Assembly: GCF_016591715.1 (NCBI RefSeq)
Contig: NZ_AP024109.1
Location: 5,518,001-5,582,000, forward strand
Source of the DNA: Mesorhizobium sp. J8
GTDB taxonomy: Bacteria; Pseudomonadota; Alphaproteobacteria; Rhizobiales; Rhizobiaceae
Length of the DNA stretch: 64,000 bases
Direction: 5' to 3'
Part shown: positions 16,748 to 24,697 of the stretch, in pieces
Numbering within the stretch: position 1 is the first letter of the stretch
Layout: each line of letters starts with the position of its first letter
Position numbers and translations under genes: made by a program
Notes under the pieces: generated by a model
What the model saw: only the letters and a program-made list of their open reading frames with translations
Told to the model about the DNA's origin: nothing
Databases searched by the model: none

Positions 16748-18267
16748 GCGGGGACCTTTTCGGCGGTCGTATGCGCACCGATCATATAACGGCCGATCTC
16801 CTCGGGTCTGGTGTCGCTTGTCACCAGCGGCGGACTGAGCCGGCCCTGATGGATCACCTGGATGGAATCGCAGAGCTCGAACAGTTCCTCCAGTTCCTCC
16901 GAGATGACGAGAATGGCCATGCCTTCGTTGCGCAGGGCGACGAGGCGCCGGCGGATGGCGGCCGCGGCGCCTATGTCCACGCCCCAGGTGGGCTGCGCCA
17001 CGAACAGCAGCTTCGGTGATAGCATGATCTCGCGGCCGACGATGAACTTTTGCAGATTGCCGCCCGAAAGCGCCCCAGCCTCCGTTTCCGAGCCCGGCGT
17101 GCGTACGTCATACTGCCGGATGCACTCTTCGGTGAAAGCTTTCGCCCGGGGCGTGTCGACCAGCCCGCGTTTCAGGAGGCCGGAGGGATGGGCGGTCAGA
17201 AGGCTGTTGAGGACGAGCGACATTTCCGGCACCGCGCCGCGGCCCAGCCGTTCCTCGGGCACGAAGGCGAAACCCAGCCGGCGGCGGGCGGCCGCATCGA
17301 GCACGCCGACGTCCTTGCCCATCATGAAGATACGCTCGGACTTTTCCCGCGGCAGCACTGTCTCGCCCGAGATCAGCGTTGCGAGTTCGCTCTGGCCGTT
17401 GCCCGATATGCCGGCGATACCGAGGATCTCGCCTGCCCGGACCGTCAGGCTGATGTCGGAAAGCGTCACGGCGAAGGGATCGTCGGGCCGATGGTCGAGG
17501 CCGACGATTTCAAGGCGCTTCTCTCCGCCGGAATGGGCAACCGCCGGCATGGGCTGCGGCATGTCGCGGCCGATCATCATGCGGGCGAGGTCGTGCGCGT
17601 CGTGGTCGCGCGGATCCACGTGGCCGGTGATGCGCCCGCCGCGAAGGATGGTTGCACGGTCGCAGACCGCGCGAATCTCCTCCAGCTTGTGCGAGATGAA
17701 CAGGATAGAGACGCCGCCGTCGCGCAACCGCCGCAACGTCTCGAACAGCTTGTCTACGGATTGCGGCGGCAGGACGGAAGTCGGTTCGTCAAGGATCAGG
17801 AGCTCCGGTCGGGTCATCAGGCAGCGGATGATTTCCACCCGCTGCCGCTCACCGACCGAAAGCGAATGCACGTGGGCGAGCGGATCGACCTCCAGGCCGA
17901 AGTCACGGCCGAGCTTGCGGATACCTTGAGCAAGATCCGATTTGACCCCTGGCACGACCAGCCGGATGTTCTCGACGACCGTGAGCGTCTCGAACAAGGA
18001 GAAATGCTGGAAGACCATGCCGATCCCCTGGCGCCTCGCATCCGCCGGGGACGCGAGGGCCAGGGTTTCTCCTTTCCAGGTCGCCGATCCCGCGTCGGGC
18101 TGCTCGACGCCGTAGATCAGCTTCATCAGCGTCGACTTGCCCGCCCCGTTCTCTCCCAGGATCGCATGGATCGAGCGCGGAGCCACGTCCAGATCGATGT
18201 CTCGATTGGCATGGATCTGGCCGTAGCTCTTGGAGATGCCGCGCAGCGACAGAAGCGGGGCGGTCAT
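16744..18267 (-). CDS. ABC transporter ATPase with two ATPase domains, BMP/nucleoside type
   Basis: A 507-residue tandem ATPase. The first domain has Walker A GENGAGKST (about residues 38-46), LSVGERQRVEI and LLILDEP; the second has a degenerate Walker A (GISGNGQSE) and LSGGNLQKFIVGRE, with the Walker B Asp-Glu replaced (LLFVAQPTWGVD). This asymmetric pair is normal for the RbsA/NupO class, where the second site is weak. Transport class: nucleosides, purines or simple sugars; the binding protein type favours the first two. Confidence 0.9.
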   Translation of the reverse strand: MTAPLLSLRGISKSYGQIHANRDIDLDVAPRSIHAILGENGAGKSTLMKLIYGVEQPDAGSATWKGETLALASPADARRQGIGMVFQHFSLFETLTVVENIRLVVPGVKSDLAQGIRKLGRDFGLEVDPLAHVHSLSVGERQRVEIIRCLMTRPELLILDEPTSVLPPQSVDKLFETLRRLRDGGVSILFISHKLEEIRAVCDRATILRGGRITGHVDPRDHDAHDLARMMIGRDMPQPMPAVAHSGGEKRLEIVGLDHRPDDPFAVTLSDISLTVRAGEILGIAGISGNGQSELATLISGETVLPREKSERIFMMGKDVGVLDAAARRRLGFAFVPEERLGRGAVPEMSLVLNSLLTAHPSGLLKRGLVDTPRAKAFTEECIRQYDVRTPGSETEAGALSGGNLQKFIVGREIMLSPKLLFVAQPTWGVDIGAAAAIRRRLVALRNEGMAILVISEELEELFELCDSIQVIHQGRLSPPLVTSDTRPEEIGRYMIGAHTTAEKVPA

Positions 18268-18269
18268 GA

Positions 18270-19367
18270 TTACTTGGGCAGCGGCGTGGTGACACCCTTG
18301 ACGTGCCAGTCCATGGCGACGATCTCGGCCTGGGTCATCGTCTTGCCGGCGGGGACGCCCTCGCTGCCATCAGCCTTGGCGATCGGACCGGTAAAGGGCG
18401 AGAAGCTGCCCCCGGCGATCTTGGCTTCAACCTCCTTGATCTTGGCCATCATGTCGGCCGGGATGCCCGGGTTCCAGTCAACGACCTCGACAACCTTGTC
18501 GCCGACGCCCAGGAAAGCGTTGGCGCCCTTGAAGGTGCCGGCGAGGTGGGCGTCGACCGATGCTTTGAAGAAGGGCGACCAGTCGGTCGCCACGCAGCCG
18601 AGATAGGTCTTGGGCGCGTACTTCTTCATCGACGAGTTGAGGTTGAAGGCGGGGATGCCGGCCTCCTCACAGGCCGAGACGACGGACGGCGTATCCTGCG
18701 CGTTGGAGAAGATCACGTCGCATTTCTGCGCCAGCAGCGCCTTGGCGGCTTCCTGCTCCTTGGCCGGGTCGAACCAGGAATTGACCCATACGACCGAAAC
18801 CTCGACATCGGGCTTCACCGCCTGCGCTCCTAAGGTGAAGGCGTTGATGGAGGTGATCAACTCAGGGATGGCGAAGGCTGACACGGAGCCGAGCTTGCCG
18901 GTCTTCGAAAGCGCGGCTGCGGCCATGCCCATCAGATAGGTGCCCTGCGAATATTGGGCCGCGAAGGGCGAGAAGTTCGGCGCCACCTGGAAACCGGAAG
19001 CATGCAGCACGGTGACGTCGGGATTGCGCCGTGCGACCTGCAGGGCGCCATTTTGGTATCCGAAGGAGCCGGCAATGAGGAACTTGTTTCCGTCGGCGAC
19101 GGCCTTGTTCATGATGCGATCGGCGTCGGGTCCCTCCTGTATGTTCTCGATGATAGTGACCTTCACCTTGTCGCCATAGGCTGCCTTCACCGGCCCGAGC
19201 CCGTCGGCGAGCGCGCGGCCCCAGCCGACATCGCCGACCGGCGACGGGACCACCAGCGCGATGCCTAGCGGCTCGTCGGCGGCAAGCGCTCGGCTGCCCA
19301 CCGCGGCAACGAGGCCGGAAGCCGCGGCGCCCTTCATCAATGTTCTGCGGGTAAGATTTATCAGCAT
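18270..19367 (-). CDS. BMP-family ABC transporter binding protein
   Basis: A 365-residue secreted binding protein of the BMP (Med/PnrA-like) family, known to bind nucleosides, purines and relatives. The N-terminus has a twin-arginine-like signal (LTRRTLMKGAAASG, cleavage near residue 30 after ALA). The mature start (LGIALVVPSPVGDVGW) and FGYQNGALQVARRNPDVTVLHASG are family segments. It is the first transporter gene, 30 bp after the amidohydrolase, so the imported compound is probably the substrate of the enzymes encoded upstream. Confidence 0.88.
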   Translation of the reverse strand: MLINLTRRTLMKGAAASGLVAAVGSRALAADEPLGIALVVPSPVGDVGWGRALADGLGPVKAAYGDKVKVTIIENIQEGPDADRIMNKAVADGNKFLIAGSFGYQNGALQVARRNPDVTVLHASGFQVAPNFSPFAAQYSQGTYLMGMAAAALSKTGKLGSVSAFAIPELITSINAFTLGAQAVKPDVEVSVVWVNSWFDPAKEQEAAKALLAQKCDVIFSNAQDTPSVVSACEEAGIPAFNLNSSMKKYAPKTYLGCVATDWSPFFKASVDAHLAGTFKGANAFLGVGDKVVEVVDWNPGIPADMMAKIKEVEAKIAGGSFSPFTGPIAKADGSEGVPAGKTMTQAEIVAMDWHVKGVTTPLPK

Positions 19368-19397
19368 GTCGGTTCCCCTTGCTTTTGGTTTTGGTTG

Positions 19398-20777
19398 CTA
19401 GAATTGCACGGTCGCGAGCGCCGCCTCGGCTTGCGCGAACAACCTGGCCTCGTCGAGCCCCGGGAATTCTCCCTTGGCCCAAACGACCCGGCCGTTGATC
19501 ATGGTCATGTCGGTCGGCGCGCCGATTCCAACCTTGGCCAGCAGGCTCAGCGGATCGTGCCGCGTGCCGACATAGTCCATGCGCCGGGTGTCGATGGCGA
19601 AGAGATCGGCGGCCATGCCAGGCGCCAGCCTGCCGATGTCGCCGCGCCCGAGCAGCGCCGCGCCCCCCGTCGTCGCATAGCCGAGAAAATCAGCCGGCGG
19701 CGGCACCGGATGACCGCGCGTCGATGCCGCGAGGCATTGCAGCATGTAGGCGGAATGGATGCAGTGCATCAGGTTGGAATTGTCGTTCGAGGCGGCGCCG
19801 TCGCAGCCCAGTCCGACACTGAGCCCGAGGGCCGACATCGCCGGTATGTCAGTGATCTCGGCGCCGACGAGGTAGACCGGCTCAGGGCAATGCGAGACGC
19901 CGGTGCCGCTCGCCGCCATCTTGCGCAGCTCGTCGTGGGTCAGCTCCCAGCAATGGGCATAGAAGGCATCCGGCCCGCAGAAGCCGATCTCGGTGCAATA
20001 GTCGACGGTTCGCAGGCCGTGACGGGCCTGCATGACCGGGCTTTCGCCCTCGCCGACATGGGTGTGCATGCGCACCTTGCGGTCGCGCGCCAACGCCACC
20101 GATTCCAAGAACGTGTCGCGATAGCAGTTGACCGGCTGGCAAGGCGCGACGATGACCTGGCGCATGCCGAAGCGACCGGCATCATGGTAGGCGTCGATCA
20201 GCCGGGCGCAGTCGGCGATGAACTCGTCCGTCGTTTCCAGCATGGCGTCGGGGATGGTCGAGCCTTCCGATTTCGGCAGCGTGTTGCCGCCCCGTCCGGC
20301 ATGGAAGCGCATGCCGAGCAGTTCGGCCGCTTCGAATTGCCGGTCGATCAGCCGTTTGCCGGCGTGCCGCGGAAAACAGTATTGATGGTCGAAAGCCGTC
20401 GTGCAGCCGTGCTTTATCAACTCCGCCATAGCCGTGACCGACGCGTGGTAGAAACATTCCTCGGTGAGCCGCGAGAAAATGGGGTAGATGCGGTCGAGCC
20501 ATTCGATGACCGACAGCTTCGTCCAGTCCAAGTCGGCGCGGTTGCGCACGAAGCATTGAAAGAAGTGATGATGGGTGTTGACGAGGCCCGGATAGACGAA
20601 CCAGCCGGCGGCGTCCTGCGCGACGGTGCCGCCAGACAGTCCCCCCTTGTCGAGGTCTTCGCCGATGGCCCGTATCGCCGGGCCGTCGGTCAAGACATCG
20701 ACATTGCGGCGGACGCGCGGACCATCGCCATCGTCGACGATGACCGCAGCGCAGTTCTTCAACAGATAACCCGTCAT
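19398..20777 (-). CDS. Amidohydrolase, 8-oxoguanine deaminase / hydroxydechloroatrazine hydrolase type
   Basis: A 459-residue amidohydrolase of subtype III. Metal ligands are visible as NTHHH (His69 and His71), a later MHTHVGE, and the catalytic Asp in GLGCDGAASND. These match the family that includes the 8-oxoguanine deaminase PA0142 and atrazine-related hydrolases, which act on purine or triazine amino groups. The substrate loop (CHCPEPVYLVGAEITD) differs from the usual CHCPSSNMRL, so the substrate may differ. The start ATG 20775-20777 is one base after the GST stop; a longer frame into the GST gene is rejected. It is expected in the cytoplasm and releases ammonia. Confidence 0.82.
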   Translation of the reverse strand: MTGYLLKNCAAVIVDDGDGPRVRRNVDVLTDGPAIRAIGEDLDKGGLSGGTVAQDAAGWFVYPGLVNTHHHFFQCFVRNRADLDWTKLSVIEWLDRIYPIFSRLTEECFYHASVTAMAELIKHGCTTAFDHQYCFPRHAGKRLIDRQFEAAELLGMRFHAGRGGNTLPKSEGSTIPDAMLETTDEFIADCARLIDAYHDAGRFGMRQVIVAPCQPVNCYRDTFLESVALARDRKVRMHTHVGEGESPVMQARHGLRTVDYCTEIGFCGPDAFYAHCWELTHDELRKMAASGTGVSHCPEPVYLVGAEITDIPAMSALGLSVGLGCDGAASNDNSNLMHCIHSAYMLQCLAASTRGHPVPPPADFLGYATTGGAALLGRGDIGRLAPGMAADLFAIDTRRMDYVGTRHDPLSLLAKVGIGAPTDMTMINGRVVWAKGEFPGLDEARLFAQAEAALATVQF

Positions 20778-20778
20778 G

Positions 20779-21438
20779 TCAGGCTTCGCCGCCTTCGAGG
20801 ACGGGCTCAGGCTTGAGCTCGTGCAGCCGATGGATGCCGGGCATCTCGATGAAGCCGTCGATGCCGCGGATCGCCCGCGACCATAGCCGGATCGCGGGAT
20901 AGGGATCGAGCCAAACGCCGCCGTCCGGCGCGAGCGCGACATAGGGAAAGCAGGCGATATCGGCGATCGTCGGCCGGTCCGACGCAAGGAAGCGCTGGCC
21001 GCGGATGCGCTGTTCGACGAGGCCGGCTTCCAGTTCCCGAAGGGCCGCCGTGCCTTGCCCGCGAAGCGCATCGATATCGCCCGGACGCAGCAGCATCTCG
21101 TGCAGGCGCGCCGCTCCCAGGCTAGCGGTCAGCCGGTGCGAGAAGGACAGCCATTGCTGGACGCGTGCTCCCTGCTCGGCCGCATCGTTACCCAGCCATT
21201 GCGGCGCCCCCTTGGCGGCGAGGTAGACCAGCATAGCCGAGGATTCGGTCAGGACGAGGTCGCCATCCTCCAGGATCGGGATCGAGCCCGCCGGATTGAG
21301 CGCCAGGAGTTCGGGGCCGCGATGCTCGGCGCCGGGATGGAAGTCGACCGGGCGGATGTCGAGCGCCACACCTGTCAGCGCCGCCATCAGGCGCACTTTG
21401 TAGCAGCTCGGTGACAGCACATAGTCGTAGAGCTTCAT
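20779..21438 (-). CDS. Glutathione S-transferase-like protein
   Basis: A 219-residue GST-fold protein. The N-terminal thioredoxin-like domain has SPSCYKVRLMAAL at the active-site position and the cis-Pro/ESSA glutathione motif GSIPILEDGDLVLTESSAML (about residues 51-70). The C-terminal helical domain follows. It overlaps the oxygenase gene by 4 bases (ATGA), implying co-translation. In the caffeine pathway of Pseudomonas putida, NdmE is a GST-like protein required by the NdmC/NdmD oxygenase, and a similar structural role is suggested here. Alternatively it is an ordinary GST acting on a pathway product. Confidence 0.82.
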   Translation of the reverse strand: MKLYDYVLSPSCYKVRLMAALTGVALDIRPVDFHPGAEHRGPELLALNPAGSIPILEDGDLVLTESSAMLVYLAAKGAPQWLGNDAAEQGARVQQWLSFSHRLTASLGAARLHEMLLRPGDIDALRGQGTAALRELEAGLVEQRIRGQRFLASDRPTIADIACFPYVALAPDGGVWLDPYPAIRLWSRAIRGIDGFIEMPGIHRLHELKPEPVLEGGEA

Positions 21439-22280
21439 TGCGCCACCAGTTGCGCGCCGTAGGTGTAGCCATGGCGTTTCAGCCAGCGCCGGTAGGCAAC
21501 CGAGGTCAGGTCGGCCCGTGTGGGAATCTCCATGCCGGGATCGAGCGGCAGCAGCTCCGGGATCTGGTTTTCAAGGATCGACCGGTCCTGGACGAAGATC
21601 GTCTGCTGGAAATGAATCAGGTCCGTCAGCGGCGTTTCGTCGTCGAACAGTGCCATCCATGGCCAGACGTCGCACAGGTCTTCGGCAAGCGGCTGCACGA
21701 AAAGGGTGATGACGTCCCATTCACCTGGGCGAGGCGGACAGGTCTTGTAGAGGATCGAGCAGGTCGGCGCGGGCACGCGATACATGTATTGCGTGTTGAT
21801 GCCGCCTGCCGCCGATTTGGCGGCCTGCGGCTGGTAGAACTGCACCTGGGTTGCCCACACCTCGTCTTCGTCCTCGCGGATCTCGACCTTGTAGTTCTGC
21901 ACCTCCGTATGCGGCTCTGCTCCCAATATGTCGGTATGGACGAACGGGAAATGCGCGATGTCCAGGAAGTTCTCCACCGCGCGCAGCGGCGAGCAGCGCA
22001 CGCGCACCACCCCGACATCGACGAGCCGGCGGCCGGGCTGATCGGCCTCGGGGATCGCAAACAGCGGCTTTTGCGGATCGCCGAGCGACGCCCAGACATG
22101 GCCATAGCGGACTAAGGCCGGCAGAACACGTCCGTTGCCGCCGGCGACCTTGGCGGTCCCGTCGTCGCCGAGCCTCACCTCGATCGGCTCGCCCATGAGG
22201 GCGGTTTTGCGTCCATGCGCATCGAGCTGGCTGACAAGGCAGACCGGATACCATTCGTCGATCATCGCGTTGCGGGTCAT
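21435..22280 (-). CDS. Rieske-less ring-hydroxylating-type oxygenase catalytic subunit (NdmC-like)
   Basis: A 281-residue protein. The start looks like a Rieske oxygenase (EWYPVCLVSQL, LMGEPIEVRLGDDG), but the two Cys-His cluster motifs are absent. The sequence passes directly to LVRYGHVWASLGDP, which in normal oxygenases follows the cluster domain. The catalytic iron site is intact: NFLDIAHFPFVH gives His110 and His115, with Asp107 in the electron-transfer position. It must get electrons from another Rieske protein; the gene just upstream encodes one. 4-base overlaps on both sides indicate coupled expression. Expected reaction: N-demethylation or hydroxylation of the imported compound. Confidence 0.8.
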   Translation of the reverse strand: MTRNAMIDEWYPVCLVSQLDAHGRKTALMGEPIEVRLGDDGTAKVAGGNGRVLPALVRYGHVWASLGDPQKPLFAIPEADQPGRRLVDVGVVRVRCSPLRAVENFLDIAHFPFVHTDILGAEPHTEVQNYKVEIREDEDEVWATQVQFYQPQAAKSAAGGINTQYMYRVPAPTCSILYKTCPPRPGEWDVITLFVQPLAEDLCDVWPWMALFDDETPLTDLIHFQQTIFVQDRSILENQIPELLPLDPGMEIPTRADLTSVAYRRWLKRHGYTYGAQLVAQ

Positions 22281-22927
22281 CGGGCGGTCCCGCTGGCCGC
22301 AACATACTCGGCCGCCCGCCGCAGCGCTTCGGCGGCCCTCGACGCGGCGATACGTTCGCTCGGATTGCTGTCCTCGTCGACCAGTACATGCATCAGCGTC
22401 CGCGCTTTCCCTTCGGGAGCAAGCAGCAGCCGCACGGTCCGGCCATCATGCGTATAGTCTAGCAGGCCTTCAGCGGCCTTCGTTCCGGCGGCCTCCTCCA
22501 GCGCGGCGATGTCGGCCTCCACCACCATTGAGCGCAGGGGGGTAACTCCGTCGAACCGTGGCGGCTCGGCGGCGGGTTCGCCGACCGGAATCCAGATGAT
22601 GCCGCCGCCATCCTCGACAGGCTGTGTCGCGACACGAATCGTGTCCGGCGGCGTCAGTGCCGGATGGGCCGGAATACGCAGGCAGTTTCCCGCCTGGGCG
22701 TAGCTCCAGCCGTGATAGATGCAGGACAGGGTCTCACCGCGCACGAAGCCGTGGGAGAGGCGCATGCCGCGATGAGGGCATCTGTCGGCAAAGGCCGCCA
22801 TACGGCCGGAGCGGCTTCTCCAAAGGGCAATCGGCCCGGCTGGGGATTGCGCTGGCATCACGGTTCCCGCCGGCAAATCCGCGGAGAGGGCAACAGGCAT
22901 CCAAGAGCCGGTCGAGTAGGGAGGCAT
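22277..22927 (-). CDS. Stand-alone Rieske [2Fe-2S] protein, partner of the Rieske-less oxygenase
   Basis: A 216-residue protein. The N-terminal domain carries both halves of a Rieske site: CPHRG (Cys50, His52) and CIYHGW (Cys69, His72), separated by 16 residues as in oxygenase Rieske domains. The C-terminal 110 residues have no iron-site pattern and I do not recognise them. It probably passes electrons to the oxygenase encoded by the overlapping next gene. No flavin/NADH reductase domain is present here or elsewhere in the window, so the reductase must be encoded elsewhere. The ATG at 22927 has no clear Shine-Dalgarno. Confidence 0.82.
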   Translation of the reverse strand: MPPYSTGSWMPVALSADLPAGTVMPAQSPAGPIALWRSRSGRMAAFADRCPHRGMRLSHGFVRGETLSCIYHGWSYAQAGNCLRIPAHPALTPPDTIRVATQPVEDGGGIIWIPVGEPAAEPPRFDGVTPLRSMVVEADIAALEEAAGTKAAEGLLDYTHDGRTVRLLLAPEGKARTLMHVLVDEDSNPSERIAASRAAEALRRAAEYVAASGTAR

Positions 22928-23088
22928 ACATCAACTTTCAAACGACACCAGCATGTTCCCGGGGCGCGGCTTAGCGGTCAAGGACATGCTAAAAGACCCG
23001 GTCACGTTTGCACAACATCTCCTCACTGGCAATAATGCCCAAAAAAGGTGCATTGCACTCTTCGCAGGGACAGCCCGCAGGCCGGAAA
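22928..23088. other. Intergenic gap inside the catabolic block
   Basis: 161 bp between the Rieske gene and the acylphosphatase-like gene on the same strand. It is less GC-rich than its surroundings and could hold a promoter for the eight downstream genes, but I cannot pick convincing -35/-10 elements. No good coding frame. Confidence 0.4.
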
Positions 23089-23358
23089 CTAGCCCGATTC
23101 GCCCTCTATCGGCACCCGGCGGATGGCCTCGACCCAGACATCGATTGGTCCAAGAGAGCATCCCATCTCCATCATGTCGACGAGCTCGGCTGGACCGGCG
23201 ATGTCGAGTTCGATGCAGTCGGGACCGGCAAAGCATATTGCCTGCGCGAGCCCGAGCTTGGCGGCATGACGCTCGATCCAAGGAAGGAAGGAGGCTGCCT
23301 CGACATCGCCGAGGATCGTCATGCGCTCCCGCCAGAAACGGTGATTTTGCTCGCTCAT
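23089..23358 (-). CDS. Acylphosphatase-like protein lacking catalytic residues
   Basis: An 89-residue protein from ATG 23356-23358 (GAGG about 6 bases upstream; an earlier ATG at 23406 adds a short hydrophobic leader of doubtful value). The pattern follows acylphosphatase: GDVEAASFLPWIERHAAKLGL aligns with the G-x-V-x-G-x-x-F-R...A..LGL core, and CSLGPIDVWVEAIRR matches the conserved C-terminal strand. The catalytic Arg of the GVGFR motif reads Leu, and the catalytic Asn after LGL is not evident. I infer an inactive, ligand-binding or structural relative. It is the first gene of the catabolic block. Confidence 0.55.
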   Translation of the reverse strand: MSEQNHRFWRERMTILGDVEAASFLPWIERHAAKLGLAQAICFAGPDCIELDIAGPAELVDMMEMGCSLGPIDVWVEAIRRVPIEGESG

Positions 23359-23622
23359 GGAAACCTCGGCAACGAAACAGATATAAGCTATCAACATTTT
23401 GCTCAATTGCTGAAGTGCCTTTGGAAGCGAGCTCTCGCGACGCTACGGCGACCGCTCCCGGGCAGCGCCTTGTCGACGGCGGGAAGTGGCCGCTCCGGCC
23501 CCTATGGGGCAATCAAGATGTGGGAAGCTGCCGTCCGCGTCCCGCCTCCCTTTTCCCGCAAGCCTGCCACAAGCTTGTTCAGTCATTGTGCGGATAACAA
23601 AACCGGCAAAGGGCGGACTTTC

Positions 23623-24192
23623 TTGGCCATTTCCCCACCCAGCGACATCGTCATGGATGTTGCCCGCGCAGCGGAGCCGGCCGATGTCGAGGCCGCGCGC
23701 GCGGCGCTCGCCAGACGGGCGAACGGCGCCTCGGCGCCATTCACCGTCGATCCCTCCGCGACGGTCGATGCCGGCTCCATTCTCTCGCGAGCCACGGCCG
23801 ACAAGGCGGAAGCCGCCAATCCGGCGAAGAAGTTCCAGCGCTTCGAGGCGATGGTGCTGACGACCTTCATCCAGGACATGATGCCCAAGGACACCGAGGG
23901 CGTTTATGGCAAGGGCCTGGCCGGCGACATGTGGAAGTCGCAGCTCGCCGAAAAGGTGGCCGATGTCATGGCCGCGCATGGCGGCATCGGCATCGCCCGG
24001 TCGATGCTCGCCGACCACTATCTCGACGGCAAGCACAAGGTGCCGGTCGGCCCGGTCGCCGGCGGACCGCAGAAAGCCGAGATCGACCAGCAGACCAGGC
24101 TTTCGACCTCGATGGTCGAGGAGCTTGAGCGCAAGGCCGCACGGTCGATGACCGGCGACGACACAACCATAAAAACGGACATCAAGATCTAG
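23623..24192 (+). CDS. cheL: Rod-binding protein, CheL / FlgJ N-domain type
   Basis: A 189-residue protein of the rod-binding family (PF10135-like), known as CheL in rhizobia. The conserved region is FEAMVLTTFIQDMMPKDTEGVYG and MWKSQLAEKVADVMA at about residues 77-115, as in FlgJ N-domains. The start is uncertain: TTG 23623 gives MAISPPSDIVMDV, the N-terminus I recall for rhizobial CheL, with AAAGGGCGG upstream; the ATG at 23653 is the alternative. It is expected in the periplasm to help flagellar rod assembly. It lies on the same strand as flhA/fliR, 9 kb away across the inserted-looking block. Confidence 0.8.
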   Translation: MAISPPSDIVMDVARAAEPADVEAARAALARRANGASAPFTVDPSATVDAGSILSRATADKAEAANPAKKFQRFEAMVLTTFIQDMMPKDTEGVYGKGLAGDMWKSQLAEKVADVMAAHGGIGIARSMLADHYLDGKHKVPVGPVAGGPQKAEIDQQTRLSTSMVEELERKAARSMTGDDTTIKTDIKI

Positions 24193-24200
24193 GGACCTAC

Positions 24201-24620
24201 ATGGCCGACCAAACGGACCTTTCCAACCTTCCCGCGCGTGCCAACGCAATGGAGGCGCCCGCCGCCGCACGACCCGGCAACCTCGCCGCCATCATTGGCC
24301 GCATCGAGGAAGTCGTGGACGAGGAGACCGCCGGCATCCGGAGCGGAACGGCCTATGACCTCAAAGCCTCGAACGCGCGCAAGAGCCGGTATCTCTACGA
24401 ACTCAACCGCGCCTTGAAGGGGGCCAACGAGATCGAATTCCTCGAGCAGCATAAAGAAGGCCTGCTGCGGCTGCGCCAGAAGCTGGCCAAGAACGAGGCG
24501 GCGATCCTCGCCCATCTCAACGCCGTCAACGAGGTCGCCACGCTTCTGAGGAACGCCATCCAGCGCGCCGATACCGACGGCACCTACTCGGCCGGCGAGT
24601 TCGGCATGGCCCGAGCATGA
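24201..24620 (+). CDS. Small helical protein of the flagellar cluster, FlgN-like
   Basis: A 139-residue mostly helical protein starting 8 bp after cheL. Distinctive segments are IIGRIEEVVDEETAGIRSGT and NARKSRYLYELNRALKG. Size, helix content and position fit an export chaperone of FlgN type, which holds hook-associated proteins before secretion; the sequence is too variable to prove it. The stop codon TGA (24618-24620) is supplied by the first bases of a palindromic repeat (24613-24681). Confidence 0.6.
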   Translation: MADQTDLSNLPARANAMEAPAAARPGNLAAIIGRIEEVVDEETAGIRSGTAYDLKASNARKSRYLYELNRALKGANEIEFLEQHKEGLLRLRQKLAKNEAAILAHLNAVNEVATLLRNAIQRADTDGTYSAGEFGMARA

Positions 24621-24681
24621 TCCCGAACCGCAGGACCGCGTCAGCGAAAAGTGGAAGCCGGTTTTTCGGACAAGATCATGC
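24613..24681. repeat. Rhizobial short palindromic repeat (GAGCATGATC type)
   Basis: Outer arms GCATGATC (24616-24622) and GATCATGC (24674-24681) enclose a GAAAAGTGGAAGCCGGTTTTTC core that can pair internally. The element overlaps the end of the FlgN-like gene and supplies its stop codon. It has the same plan as the elements at 30465, 31242 and 49703. Confidence 0.7.
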
Positions 24682-24697
24682 GCGAAGCAAATAGAAC

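Noticed and set aside
21721..22389. Frameshifted single Rieske oxygenase instead of two genes
   Set aside because: The Rieske and oxygenase frames both have proper starts and stops with 4-base overlap. The oxygenase retains its own N-terminal portion and simply lacks the cluster segment, which a single frameshift would not produce.
14609..23622. Short direct repeat GCGACCGCT near both edges of the catabolic block, as an insertion footprint
   Set aside because: Nine GC-rich bases are expected by chance in these sequences, and the copies are not at the exact gene borders. No integrase or tRNA lies at either edge.
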